NCBI GenBank assembly: GCA_963832895.1
Contig: CAWHVQ010000002.1
Location: forward strand, 310,001 to 374,000
DNA from: JAMXLO01 sp963832895
GTDB taxonomy: Bacteria > Pseudomonadota > Alphaproteobacteria > Acetobacterales > Acetobacteraceae
DNA length: 64,000 nucleotides
Direction of reading: 5' to 3'
A program made the translations under genes and the position numbers. Shown here piece after piece: positions 1-9,294 of this stretch (position 1 is the stretch's first letter; every line of letters begins with the position of its first letter). The notes beneath the pieces are model-generated. The model saw nothing but the letters and a program-made list of their open reading frames with translations, was not told the DNA's origin and searched no databases.

Positions 1-1
1 G

Positions 2-712
2 CTTTATTTGCTGGACAGGCCTATGAAACTAATCGACGAAGGTATCGATGTCGCGCTCCGCATATCCTACCTCCCCAACTCGACTCTGGTGGCAATACGC
101 GTTGGCGAAGCACGTCGGGTGGTAGTGGCTGCGCCGCGTTACCTTGCGCAGCATCCGCGCATCGAGAAACCGGGCGATTTGGCCAAGCACCGCATCATTG
201 CATACACCCACTCGGGAGTCGGCTCCTGGAGTTTTCCGCCGTTGCCAGGTTCCTCCGTGCCAAGGACGGTCTGTTTCACGCCCCGGCTGGTGATCAACAA
301 TGTTCGAGGCGTGGTTGCCTCGGCCGTTGAGGGGCGTGGCGTGGCGCGTGTATTCTCATGTCAGATAGCAGAGCTGGTGCGCGAAGGGCAGCTCGATATT
401 GTCCTCATGGGGGACGAAGAGCCGCCATTGCCAGTACATGTGATTTTGCCGAGCGGTCGCCTCTCGCTGCGGAAAGTGCGTGCGTTTGTGGACTTTGCGA
501 TCCCCCGGCTTCGGAAGTACTTTGCTTGTCAGGCAATGGGTACAAGCAACCTTGCAACCGCCCTCGATTACAGTGCGCCAGAGCATCTGCCGAAAGGCAG
601 GTGTTTGAGTTCGAACTCGAGGGACCTTAGTTCCAGGTTTGGCGGCGCGGCCGGCCGGGCTGCAGATAACGCCCGCGGCCTGACAAGCGAGAAATTCGTG
701 CAGGTCAGGTGA
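2..712 (+). CDS. LysR-type regulator, substrate-binding half (5' end outside window)
   Basis: The frame is open from the window edge, so only the effector-binding part of a LysR-type regulator is present. The stretch around LIDEGIDVALRI, the segment with the 'YLAQHP' turn and the C-terminal 'KVRAFVDFAIPRL' (about residues 155-168) are typical of the LysR substrate-binding domain. The DNA-binding helix-turn-helix must lie left of the window. After the normal family end the frame runs about 65 residues further through low-complexity sequence with no family resemblance, which suggests that the original stop was lost or a rearrangement lies near position 520. The target is unknown. A second, shorter LysR C-terminal remnant lies at about 12.8 kb. 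Confidence 0.75.
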   Translation, partial: LYLLDRPMKLIDEGIDVALRISYLPNSTLVAIRVGEARRVVVAAPRYLAQHPRIEKPGDLAKHRIIAYTHSGVGSWSFPPLPGSSVPRTVCFTPRLVINNVRGVVASAVEGRGVARVFSCQIAELVREGQLDIVLMGDEEPPLPVHVILPSGRLSLRKVRAFVDFAIPRLRKYFACQAMGTSNLATALDYSAPEHLPKGRCLSSNSRDLSSRFGGAAGRAADNARGLTSEKFVQVR

Positions 713-1272
713 GAACCAGCCGACCGACAAGTGCTGGAGCGGCGCGTTCCGACGCCAAACCCACTGATGCCACACTGGCCATAGGCCATGTGGGCATTCA
801 TACTCCGCAATGTGACAGTCGAGAAAGGGCGGATCGTCGAGATTGTACGGTGCGGTGTTATTGTGCCCTTCCGCTGTGCAGTCCCGGCCGGGGGGGCGCG
901 GGTTAGTCATTGGCCGATACCCGTCGATGCCGTTGGTCGGGCCTAGATCGTAGGGGTAACCCGCAGCGCGTGATGCCGTAGCTACGGCCTTACGCCGGTT
1001 TGGCAGGGCTGCAAGTCGGCGGATGCCGTCAGTCCGCTACAGTTGCTGTGTTCTGTATCGCTGGTCAGCGATCTCCCTCTACGCCAAAATGCCAGGAGAA
1101 ACTTTGATGTCGTTAGCGCGAAACTCGGTCGTAAAGCCGATTGGAACACGGATCGTATCAGTGCCGCTTCAATCCTCGGAAAGAATATGGAGACGAAGCG
1201 TGATTCACATCGGTCCGTGCCGGCATCTCCGGAACGGCAAAGCCAAAACGTCCGAATAGCTGCAGTGACGCC
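713..1272. other. stretch without a recognisable gene
   Basis: About 560 bases separate the LysR frame from the Mla operon. Short frames exist on both strands but none shows a domain, signal peptide or convincing ribosome site. It should contain the Mla operon promoter, but I cannot place one with confidence. Confidence 0.5.
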
Positions 1273-2430
1273 ATGACCATCGTGATACAACGACCCCGAT
1301 CCGCAACTGCAGCATGGTACCGTACAGAATACGACAAAGACATCCTTCGCTTGATCGTTGGTGGCTCCTGGATAATCAGCGAAGCGCGGCGGCTCGATCC
1401 GATGCTAAGGGCCCTTGACCCTAGGGGCTATGGACGGATCATAATAGATTGCGGAACGCTTGAGGGGCTTGATACCGTCGGCGCCTGGCTGCTGTTGCGC
1501 ACTAAGCGCGTCCTCGAACACAAAGGCTTGCAGGTTCAGGCGGTCAATGTGCGTGAGGAATACAGAGCGCTCGTTCACACCATAGACCACGAGTGCAGGG
1601 CGCCACCAGTTCAGCTCCCACTACCGCATACCTTAGCCGACCGGTTAGAGCGTATCGGCCGTGGCCTCATTCACGCGCTGCACCAGGCGTATGCATTGGT
1701 TGGCTTCTTCGGCCTCGTCGTGTCAGAGACGGTTACCATTATATTTCAGCCAAGCCGGTTGCGCGTTGCGGCCCTTCTTCATCAGATTGAGGAAACGGGC
1801 GTGAACGCTCTGCCGATTGTCGGGCTGCTGTCTTTCCTCATCGGTGTCGTCGTTGCCTACCAGGGAGCAGATCAACTGCGCCAATTTGGCGTGGAAGTGT
1901 TTACGGTCAATCTGCTGAGCGTCGGCATCCTGCGCGAACTCGGCGGGTTAATGGCTGCCATCATAGTGGCAGGACGCTCGGGCTCGGCCTTCACGGCACA
2001 CATTGGCACGATGAAGGTAAACGAGGAGCTCGATGCGATCGAAATCTCCGGTCTCAGCAATATCGAGGTGCTAGTCCTCCCGCGCCTTTTGGGCCTTTTG
2101 ATCACTCTGCCCCTTTTGACATTCTATTCCAATATCATGGGCCTGTTGGGGGGTATGGTCATGTGCTATTTCGACCTCAGTATCACCATCCCAGCGTTCT
2201 TGCATCAGCTGCGCGACGCAGTCGTCGGTTGGACATTCTGGGTCGGCCTTATCAAGGCGCCCGTATTCGCATTTATAATTGGTCTCGTTGGTTGCTACCA
2301 AGGATTGCATGTCGAACGCAATGCGGCCAGCGTCGGCAAGCTTACGACGCTGGCCGTGGTCGAATCCATCTTCCTGGTTATCGTCGCAGACGCGATCTTT
2401 TCGATACTTTTCTCGGTCCTCCGTATATGA
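1273..2430 (+). CDS. mlaE: MlaE-type ABC permease with N-terminal STAS-like domain
   Basis: This 385-residue protein has an N-terminal STAS-like domain of about 110 residues (core 'GYGRIIIDCGTLEGLDT') followed by a MlaE/YrbE permease domain from about residue 150 to the end, with five or six hydrophobic segments. The loop 'GRSGSAFTAHIGTMKVNEEL' is the conserved cytoplasmic coupling segment of MlaE permeases. The family forms the inner-membrane core of a phospholipid transporter between inner and outer membranes. The gene is first in a tight four-gene operon: its stop overlaps the start of the ATPase gene (ATGA at 2427-2430). The fused STAS domain replaces the separate MlaB protein of E. coli. 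Identification is firm; lipid specificity is inferred. Confidence 0.93.
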   Translation: MTIVIQRPRSATAAWYRTEYDKDILRLIVGGSWIISEARRLDPMLRALDPRGYGRIIIDCGTLEGLDTVGAWLLLRTKRVLEHKGLQVQAVNVREEYRALVHTIDHECRAPPVQLPLPHTLADRLERIGRGLIHALHQAYALVGFFGLVVSETVTIIFQPSRLRVAALLHQIEETGVNALPIVGLLSFLIGVVVAYQGADQLRQFGVEVFTVNLLSVGILRELGGLMAAIIVAGRSGSAFTAHIGTMKVNEELDAIEISGLSNIEVLVLPRLLGLLITLPLLTFYSNIMGLLGGMVMCYFDLSITIPAFLHQLRDAVVGWTFWVGLIKAPVFAFIIGLVGCYQGLHVERNAASVGKLTTLAVVESIFLVIVADAIFSILFSVLRI

Positions 2431-3203
2431 GCGACAGCACTACAACTCCTTGCGTCATCCGCATACGCGGGCTGGTGACCCGCATCGCCGACCATGTTCT
2501 TCACGATCACATTGACCTCGAGGTGTTCCGCGGAGAGATCCTGGGCGTAGTCGGCGGCTCGGGCACCGGAAAATCGGTTCTTCTACGGTCGATCATCGGA
2601 CTGCAGCAGCCAGCGGGAGGCCGTGTCGAGGTGCTGGGGCAAAACATGGCGAGCCTCAGTGGCGACGAACTTGTACGACTGCAAATTCGTTGGGGTGTTC
2701 TGTTCCAAGATGGCGCGCTGTTTAGTGATCAGACCGTAGCCCAGAACGTCCAACTGCCACTTCGCGAACACACCGACTTGCCGCAGCAGCTGATGGACGA
2801 GATCGCGTCGGTTAAGCTCAGCATGGTTGGGCTGCCGCCCAATTCTGCCAAAAACTATCCCTCAGAGTTATCCGGCGGCATGCGCAAACGCGCTGGCCTC
2901 GCGCGAGCACTCGCGCTTGATCCGGAGCTTCTGTTCCTCGACGAGCCAACAGCTGGCCTGGACCCCATCGCTGCCAATCAGTTCGACGAGCTTGTACGTG
3001 ACTTGCAGCAGAGCCTTCGCTTAACCGTCTTCATGGTGACGCACGATATAGACACACTTCGGGCGACGACCGATCGGATAGCGGTCCTGGTGGATCGCAA
3101 GATCAAGATCGGCACCATTGCCAGTTTGGCTCATGATGCCCACCCGTGGATTCATGAATACTTCACAGGGGCACGGGGGCGAGCGGCTTTGACGACGCAA
3201 TAG
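2427..3203 (+). CDS. mlaF: MlaF-type ABC transporter ATPase
   Basis: This 258-residue ABC ATPase powers the Mla phospholipid transporter. Visible motifs are Walker A 'GGSGTGKS', the Q-loop region 'GVLFQDGALFSDQTV', signature 'LSGGMRKRAGLARAL', Walker B 'LLFLDEPTAGLD' and the switch histidine in 'MVTHDID'. The start at 2427 is chosen because it overlaps the permease stop and gives the normal family length; an in-frame extension to 2163 would lie inside mlaE and lacks homology. It lies between mlaE and the MCE-domain gene, so a single transcript is expected. Nothing is missing. Confidence 0.94.
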   Translation: MSDSTTTPCVIRIRGLVTRIADHVLHDHIDLEVFRGEILGVVGGSGTGKSVLLRSIIGLQQPAGGRVEVLGQNMASLSGDELVRLQIRWGVLFQDGALFSDQTVAQNVQLPLREHTDLPQQLMDEIASVKLSMVGLPPNSAKNYPSELSGGMRKRAGLARALALDPELLFLDEPTAGLDPIAANQFDELVRDLQQSLRLTVFMVTHDIDTLRATTDRIAVLVDRKIKIGTIASLAHDAHPWIHEYFTGARGRAALTTQ

Positions 3204-3214
3204 GAGACTGCAGC

Positions 3215-4156
3215 ATGGAAACGCGAGCAAATTATGTTGCAGTCGGGGCCTTTGTCCTGGCAGTGCTGGCCGGCGTATTTGTCGCAACGCTGTGGCTGGC
3301 TCGCGTACAGTTCGAAACGGAATATAAAACCTATGAAACACATGTTGCGGGTCCTGTCACCGGGCTGGGGTCCGGTGCGCTGGTGCGCCTGAACGGCATC
3401 GAGGTAGGTCGCGTCACCAGGATCGAGCTTGATCCAAAGGATCCACAGCTTGTGAGGCTGATCCTGCTAGTTCGAAACACGGTCGAGATCCGCACCGACG
3501 CGGTGGCGTCGATTGAAACCCTAGGACTGACGGGGGTCAGCTACGTCGAGATCTCAGGGGGGACGCTTGGCTCGCCACCACTCATGGCGGCGGAGGGACA
3601 GCAGTACCCGAACATAGCCTCCCGGCCATCTTCGCTCCAGGAGGTATTCAACAATGCGCCGGAGCTCCTAGGAAGGCTGCTGGTAATCTCGGATCGGATC
3701 GCAGCGGTTCTTGACGACAGCAACCGAGAGGCGATTGCTGCAGCGCTCGTCAATCTTCGCGACACGACCGGCGTCTTCGCGCGTCGCACTCGGGACATCG
3801 ACCAGCTTATCACCGACAGCAACCAGACCATACACAATTTGGCGGCTGCCAGCACGTCGGTAAAAGCGATGCTGGATAAACTCGAAGGTACATCGGACCA
3901 CGCCGATCGACTGGTTCTCGCGGCGAACGATGCAGTGTATCAGGCGACGAAACTCGTAGCCGATCTCGACGCAGTTGTACTATCCAGCAAGCCTGGGATA
4001 CGCGATCTCACGACAAATGGCGTCGCACAGTTGGACGAACTCTTAGGCGACGCACGACGCCTGATCTCTAGTCTGAGCCGCGTCTCGATGGCGCTCGAGC
4101 GTGATCCTAGCCGCTTCTTGTTTGGTGATCATCGCGAGGGATATGCCCCGAAATGA
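3215..4156 (+). CDS. mlaD: MlaD-type MCE-domain substrate-binding protein
   Basis: This 313-residue protein has one N-terminal transmembrane anchor (about residues 7-29) and an MCE domain at about 38-120 ('VTGLGSGALVRLNGIEVGRV', then 'LVRNTVEIRTDAVASIETLG'). The C-terminal half is helical with many Ala/Asp residues and probably forms the periplasmic helical bundle or coiled coil of longer MlaD-like proteins. MCE proteins form hexameric rings that pass lipids across the periplasm. An AGGAGA-like ribosome site lies 11 bases before the start at 3215. Its stop overlaps the start of the next lipoprotein gene by four bases, indicating coupling. It belongs to the same operon as the permease and ATPase. 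Confidence 0.93.
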   Translation: METRANYVAVGAFVLAVLAGVFVATLWLARVQFETEYKTYETHVAGPVTGLGSGALVRLNGIEVGRVTRIELDPKDPQLVRLILLVRNTVEIRTDAVASIETLGLTGVSYVEISGGTLGSPPLMAAEGQQYPNIASRPSSLQEVFNNAPELLGRLLVISDRIAAVLDDSNREAIAAALVNLRDTTGVFARRTRDIDQLITDSNQTIHNLAAASTSVKAMLDKLEGTSDHADRLVLAANDAVYQATKLVADLDAVVLSSKPGIRDLTTNGVAQLDELLGDARRLISSLSRVSMALERDPSRFLFGDHREGYAPK

Positions 4157-4782
4157 CGAGGCCAGTGCTGACACGCCGGCGGATCCTAAGTTCGTGTGCA
4201 TGCCTGGTGCCTCTCACTGGCTGCAGCTTGTTGTTTGCCCAACCCACGCCGCAGCTCTATCGGTTGGCGCCGCAAACCGGAGCTGCGCCGAATCAGCGGC
4301 CCGTCCCCCAGCAGCTTGTGATTGTCCTGCCGGTGTCCCCCCAAAGCCTCGACACAGACCGCATCGCATTGACGCGCAATCGGACAACTCTGGATTATTT
4401 CGCGGGTGCGAGCTGGACCGATCGCACCCCTGTACTCCTGCAGGGATTGTTGATTCGAGCATTCGAGGATAGCGGCCGCATCATAGGGGTCGGACGCGAT
4501 TCGAGCGGCCTCAGCCCCGATTATTTGCTCGAGACGGATCTGCGCGAATTCGAAGCACGCTATGGTGAGGCAGGGAATCCGTTGCTGCCGATAGTGACGG
4601 TGACGTTGGTCGCCAAGCTGGTCAAAATGCCGGATCGCCACATTATCGGCAGCAAACATATAGCCGAGCAAGCGCCCGTCGCTCGCAACGATATTGCAAG
4701 CATCGTAGACGCATTCGATACAGCCATCGGCAAGGTCCTTACCCAGGTCGTCGACTGGACGCTTCAAGTGATGGCGCGTTGA
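4153..4782 (+). CDS. ABC-type transport auxiliary lipoprotein (PqiC/ABC_trans_aux type)
   Basis: This 209-residue protein begins with a Tat/Sec-like signal (RRR then a hydrophobic run) ending in the lipobox 'LTGC' at about residue 24, so it should be a lipoprotein. The remainder ('QLYRLAP', 'QQLVIVLPVSPQSLDTDRIAL', 'LLIRAFEDSGRI') matches the auxiliary lipoprotein family that accompanies MCE/Pqi transporters. It is the last gene of the mla operon, overlapping mlaD by ATGA. The probable role is an outer-membrane-linked partner that receives or passes lipids from the MCE ring. It converges with the glucosidase gene on the other strand, 73 bases away. Confidence 0.88.
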   Translation: MTRPVLTRRRILSSCACLVPLTGCSLLFAQPTPQLYRLAPQTGAAPNQRPVPQQLVIVLPVSPQSLDTDRIALTRNRTTLDYFAGASWTDRTPVLLQGLLIRAFEDSGRIIGVGRDSSGLSPDYLLETDLREFEARYGEAGNPLLPIVTVTLVAKLVKMPDRHIIGSKHIAEQAPVARNDIASIVDAFDTAIGKVLTQVVDWTLQVMAR

Positions 4783-4855
4783 TAGATCGCTCTCGCATCG
4801 ACGCGGAACGGCGCGCGGGATGTGTGCTACATCCCAACGCTGACGCACGATAGCC

Positions 4856-7621
4856 CTAACTCGATGGGCCCGGGTCGCGGCTTCCACCAAGTGCTGCGAA
4901 GAACTGATCCCGACTACCGTCAATAGCCGATGCCATGACGTCCGCCGAGCCAGTCAGCATTGACAGCAGTGACACGCAGCCAGTCCAACCAGTCTGATGG
5001 CTGGCGCCAATGCCGGCGCCGTTGTCTCCGTGGAAGTATTCATGGAACAGAACAAGATCGCGCCAGTGCGGGTCGTTTTGAAACTTCTCGATGCCGCCAT
5101 ATAGCGGACGTGTGCCGTCCGGTCCGCGATGGAAAATAGCGAAAATCCGGCGGGATATTTCCGCCGCGACTTGCAGCAAGGTGAGCCACTTGCCGGAACC
5201 AGTCGGACACTCAATGGTAAACTTGTCACCGTAGTAGCGATACAGATTAAGGAGCGCGCGTACTATCAGTAGGTTCATAGGCATCCAAACCGGCCCGCGC
5301 CAATTCGAGTTGCCGCCAAAGCTGCCAGATTCCAATTCAGCCGGGTGATAGCCAACAAAATAGCTTCGCTCGCCGACCTGGAATCGGAAAGGATGGTCAC
5401 GATGGAAGCGCGACAGAGAGCGAATTCCAAACGGGCTGAGAAATTCCTCCTCATCGAGCATTCGGTGCAACACCCGTCGTAGACGCTCTTCGTTCAGAAC
5501 TGCAAGGAGAGTGCGGCCGTTATGCCCTGGTTTGCTTGGAAGCACGATATGCTCAACCAGCTGAGGGAATCGAGCGAGGAAATCGGCGCCTCGCTCAACC
5601 GCATTGCCCACTCGTGCGAGTTCCGCTTGCTCAAAGACGGTTGCGGCACAGAGTGGCAGTAGACCCACCATTGAACGCACTTTGAGCCGCTGCGCACTCC
5701 CATCCGGCAGGCGCAGAACATCGTAGAAAAAGCCGTCTTCCTCGTCCCAAAGATCATCCTGTTGGTCGCCCATGCGGCCAAGTGCTGAACCGATCCACAT
5801 GGAATGCTCGAAGAACTTAAGCGCAAGGTGCTCATAGACAGGGTCGTGTTCTGCCAGCTCCACGGCGATCTGCAGCATGGTCTGGGCGTATAATGCCATC
5901 CATCCGGTTCCGTCGGCCTGATCCATATGGCCTCCGGTCGGCAACGGGGCGCTCCGATCGAACACCCCGATATTGTCTAGCCCCAGAAACCCGCCTTGAA
6001 ATACATTTCTCCCGCTAGGATCCTTGCGATTGCTCCACCAGGTAAAGTTGGCAATCAGCTTTTGGAAAACATGCCCAAGGAATCTTGTATCACCGATGCC
6101 ACCATTGCGCGCCTTGTCGACCTCATAGACGAAGAAGGCTGCCCAAGGATGCACCGGCGGATTAACATCACCGAAGCCCCATTCATAGGCAGGGAGTTGG
6201 CCATTCGGATGGATGTAGTCAGCGTGCAGCATGAGTTCGAGTTGTTGCTTGGCAAAGTCAGGATCAACCAATACCAGCGCTAGGCAATGAAATCCCAGGT
6301 CCCAGCTGGCGTACCAGGGATACTCCCACTTGTCCGGCATCGAGATAACCTGGTCATTGAGCATATGAGCCCAGTCGGCGTTCCGGACCGCGACGTCGCT
6401 TCCCGACACTGGAAAGGCATGGTGCTCCGTCAGCCAGCGCGCGAGATCGAAATGATAGTGCTGCTTACTCCACAGCATTCCGGCGATTGCCTGGCGGAAG
6501 ATGCTTCGTCCGTCCTGATCGAGGTGGGTTGGCGTGATCGCGTTGTAAAATGCGTTCGCCTCCGCGCGACACCGGGCAAAGATCTCGTCGAAGGAAGCGT
6601 CAAAACCAGAATCATCCAGCTCGGCTCGCTGTAGTCGCAATCGCACGGTCGCAGAGCCAGCGGCCGGTATATCGAGCAAGTAGTATGCGGCGGCCTTGGT
6701 GCCGGTCTTCGCCGGGTTGACCGCAGCAGTCTCGCCGTCCAGCAGAAAATTGTTGATACCGTCCTTGGCAAAGGCGGTTCTGTTGGCGGTACCGAAGATG
6801 CGCCGATCGTTCGTCTCGTTTTCGGTGAAGAGGAGCCGCGGTAACCCTTCGCACTTCAGTTGCCAGATACCAAGCTGCGGGTGGTTGGCGGTGATCGTGT
6901 CATGATTGCCGGTCATAGCTGGTTTTTGCGCACCGGGCCTGCCAGTCCACAGGTTCCGGAACCATAGCGTCGGAAGCAGGTGTAGCGGCTTCGTCGTTGA
7001 ACCGCGATTGTGTACAGTCAGCAGGATTAGAATATCTTCGGGCGACGCCTTGCTATATTCGACGAAGATATCAAAATATTGGTCATCGTTGAATATCCCG
7101 GTGTCGATCAGCTCGTACTCGAATTCCTGGCGCGAGCGCGCTCGATTGGTTCGAACCAGATCATCATATGGATAGGTGCGCTGCGGATATTTGTAGAGAT
7201 ATTTGCAGTAAGAGTAGGTGGGCGTGGCATCGAGATAGAAATAATATTCCTTTACGTCCTCACCGTGATTGCCCTCGCCGTTGGTGAGGCCGAAGGCGCG
7301 TTCCTTCAGGATCGGATCAGAGCCGTTCCACAAGGCTAGTGCAAAGCACAGTAGCTGCTTGTCGTCACAAAATCCCGCAAGGCCATCCTCACCCCAGCGA
7401 TAGGCGCGGCTGCGGGCGTGGTCGTGCGGGAAATACTCCCATGCGGTGCCGTGCTCGCTGTAGTCCTCGCGGACGGTTCCCCATTGGCGCTCACTGAGAT
7501 ACGGGCCCCACTGGCGCCAGGGCGCGCCCTCGCGAGCCTCAAGCAGCCGCGCATGTTCGCTGAGCTTTTGTTCAGATTTCAAGGGATGAACTGGCATACT
7601 TCTCATAAGAGTTATGGCCAC
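4856..7621 (-). CDS. GH63-type (MGH1-like) glucosidase, intact copy
   Basis: The 921-residue protein is a full-length member of the bacterial glucosidase family related to glycoside hydrolase 63. The N-terminal signature 'WGPYLSERQWGTVREDYS', the centre 'WEYPWYASWDLGFHCLAL', and the C-terminal 'FGGNSNWRGPVWMPMN', 'IECPTGSGKW' and 'FHGDNGAGIGASHQTGWTG' are typical of the (alpha/alpha)6 barrel. The Asp in the WDLGFH region and the Glu in 'HEYFHGDNGAG' are the likely acid/base pair, by family analogy. There is no signal peptide, so it is probably cytosolic and acts on an alpha-linked glucoside such as a compatible solute or storage glycan; the substrate is not known. Alternative ATG starts exist within the first 10 codons. 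A second, scrambled copy lies at 49.5-53.2 kb. Confidence 0.9.
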   Translation of the reverse strand: MAITLMRSMPVHPLKSEQKLSEHARLLEAREGAPWRQWGPYLSERQWGTVREDYSEHGTAWEYFPHDHARSRAYRWGEDGLAGFCDDKQLLCFALALWNGSDPILKERAFGLTNGEGNHGEDVKEYYFYLDATPTYSYCKYLYKYPQRTYPYDDLVRTNRARSRQEFEYELIDTGIFNDDQYFDIFVEYSKASPEDILILLTVHNRGSTTKPLHLLPTLWFRNLWTGRPGAQKPAMTGNHDTITANHPQLGIWQLKCEGLPRLLFTENETNDRRIFGTANRTAFAKDGINNFLLDGETAAVNPAKTGTKAAAYYLLDIPAAGSATVRLRLQRAELDDSGFDASFDEIFARCRAEANAFYNAITPTHLDQDGRSIFRQAIAGMLWSKQHYHFDLARWLTEHHAFPVSGSDVAVRNADWAHMLNDQVISMPDKWEYPWYASWDLGFHCLALVLVDPDFAKQQLELMLHADYIHPNGQLPAYEWGFGDVNPPVHPWAAFFVYEVDKARNGGIGDTRFLGHVFQKLIANFTWWSNRKDPSGRNVFQGGFLGLDNIGVFDRSAPLPTGGHMDQADGTGWMALYAQTMLQIAVELAEHDPVYEHLALKFFEHSMWIGSALGRMGDQQDDLWDEEDGFFYDVLRLPDGSAQRLKVRSMVGLLPLCAATVFEQAELARVGNAVERGADFLARFPQLVEHIVLPSKPGHNGRTLLAVLNEERLRRVLHRMLDEEEFLSPFGIRSLSRFHRDHPFRFQVGERSYFVGYHPAELESGSFGGNSNWRGPVWMPMNLLIVRALLNLYRYYGDKFTIECPTGSGKWLTLLQVAAEISRRIFAIFHRGPDGTRPLYGGIEKFQNDPHWRDLVLFHEYFHGDNGAGIGASHQTGWTGCVSLLSMLTGSADVMASAIDGSRDQFFAALGGSRDPGPSS

Positions 7622-7784
7622 AGACTGTAAGGGGGCCGGGGCTCCTCATCGCCTGCCTCAGTTGGCTCCTGTGGTTGGCCGCCGGCACGTGCGCGTTGGG
7701 CAAATCATGGCGCGTGCTCCCTTTAAGGGCAATGGCCGATTTTTTCACGAGCATCAGCCGCGTGGACCAGTTGGAGCGCAATGC

Positions 7785-9294
7785 TCAGACTCCTTGTTGG
7801 TTCGCTGGGCGCGGCTTGCGGAGGAGCAGCACGAGCGGGCTCACGATCAGCATTGCGATCATCATGACCTTGAACTGGCCGATGATCCCGACGAAAGCCG
7901 CCTGACCGGTAACCATATCGTTGAGCACGGCAAGCCTGGGTTCGGCGACCGACGCCGTCACATGAGCGGCCGCGCGGTAGGGCGCGAGGTCCTTCGCGAG
8001 CGCTACGTGCATGGCCTGGGCATTATCGTAGAAGAAGAAGATGACCAATGCGATGCCAATCGTGCTGCCATAGAGGCGCGACAAATTGAACAGCACAGTG
8101 CCTTCCGGACGGAATGCCGGATCGAGCGTGCTGAAAGCCGTCTTGGTGAGCGTCGGCAGCAAGATGCCCAGGCCGGCACCTTGCAGCATGCCTGCGATGA
8201 GAACCGGCCGCCAGTCCATCAAGGGGGAATAGCCGAGCATCCACCAGTTGGCGTAGATGACGAGGACCATGCCGCCAAACACGAGCAGCCGGTCGTCGAT
8301 CCGCGCCGGAATACGTCCCGTCAGGAGCAGGGCACCCACCAGTGCGAGGCTGCGCGGAATCGCCATGTATCCCGTGGTGTCGGCTGGGTAGTTGAGCAGT
8401 TCGTCCAGCATCGGCGACGTCAAAGCTATCGTCGGCAGCAGGACGAAGCCGAACGCGAAATACATGATTGCCGAAAGAACGAAGTTGCGATCCTTGAACA
8501 ACGCTTTATCGAGGAAATGCGCCTCGGCGGTCAAGACATGCACGAGATAAAGGTAGAAGCCCAGCACCGAGACAGCCGCCTCTGCCCAGATTTCGGCCGA
8601 GTTCGAACCACTCCATGCGCTCGCCACGGTCGAGCAGCATCTGCAACCCGATCAGGCCGAACGTGAATGTGGTCCAACCGAAAAAATCGAAAGGCAGATT
8701 TTGTCCGGCCCGCTTCTCCGGAAGCGACATCGCCATGGCCAGGAAGATGAACCCCGCGATTGGCAGGCTGACATAGAAAATCGAGTGCCAGCCGTGATAT
8801 TCACTGAGCCAGCCGCCAATGCTGGGACCGCTGAGGAGGCCAAGCAGCAGGGTAACGGCCACCACCAGGTTTATGCGGGCGTGCCGCGACGGCGGCAGTA
8901 TATCGAGCAGGATTGCTATCGACAGCGGGCCCAGGATGCCGCTCGCGCAACCTTGGACAACACGAGCGGCGATGAATTGCAGCGGGGTCGCCGCATACGT
9001 CGCGAGCACAAGGCCGAGCGCGAAGACGGCGATCGAGGTCTGATAAACCGCTTTTCGGCCGTAGCGACCCGCAAGCCAGCGCGCCATCGGCATGGTGATG
9101 GCGCTCGCCGCGATATATGATGTGAATACCCAACCGACCTCGTCGTCGGCCATCGACAGCGTGCCTTGCAAATAGAGCAAGGCCGCATTGGGCAGCGAGA
9201 TGGTGGCCGCCTGCATGTACGTCGCCACCAGCGCCGCGACAATGATTGCGCGATGGCCGTCGGGCTGCGGTGACCGGCCCGACTGCGACGCTCA
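7785..9294 (-). pseudogene. emrB: DHA2-family MFS exporter (EmrB type), two frameshifts
   Basis: Two overlapping frames together encode one 14-helix drug:H+ antiporter of the DHA2 family. The N-terminal part (9228 down to about 8600) carries motif A as 'RWLAGRYGRKAVYQ'; the C-terminal part (about 8615 to 7785) continues with '...NSAEIWAEAAVSVLGFYLYL'. The break after GERMEWF is repaired by removing one base near 8600. A second frameshift is likely near the start: the ATG overlapping the emrA stop (9294) leads into the wrong frame, while the frame encoding 'AIIVAALVATYMQ' has no ATG before residue MATYMQ. The order emrA-emrB and the ATGA overlap are standard for a tripartite efflux pair. Either decay or base-calling error is possible. 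Confidence 0.85.

Noticed and set aside
2163..2426. Upstream extension of the MlaF frame
   Set aside because: It lies within mlaE and the ATGA overlap gives the normal start.
4186..4923. 245-residue minus-strand frame
   Set aside because: Antisense to the lipoprotein gene of the Mla operon.
7614..8666. Long plus-strand frame of 350 residues opposite the MFS gene
   Set aside because: Its composition (Arg/His/Gln-rich, no hydrophobic core) is that of an antisense shadow of the exporter gene, and the minus strand has clear transporter motifs.
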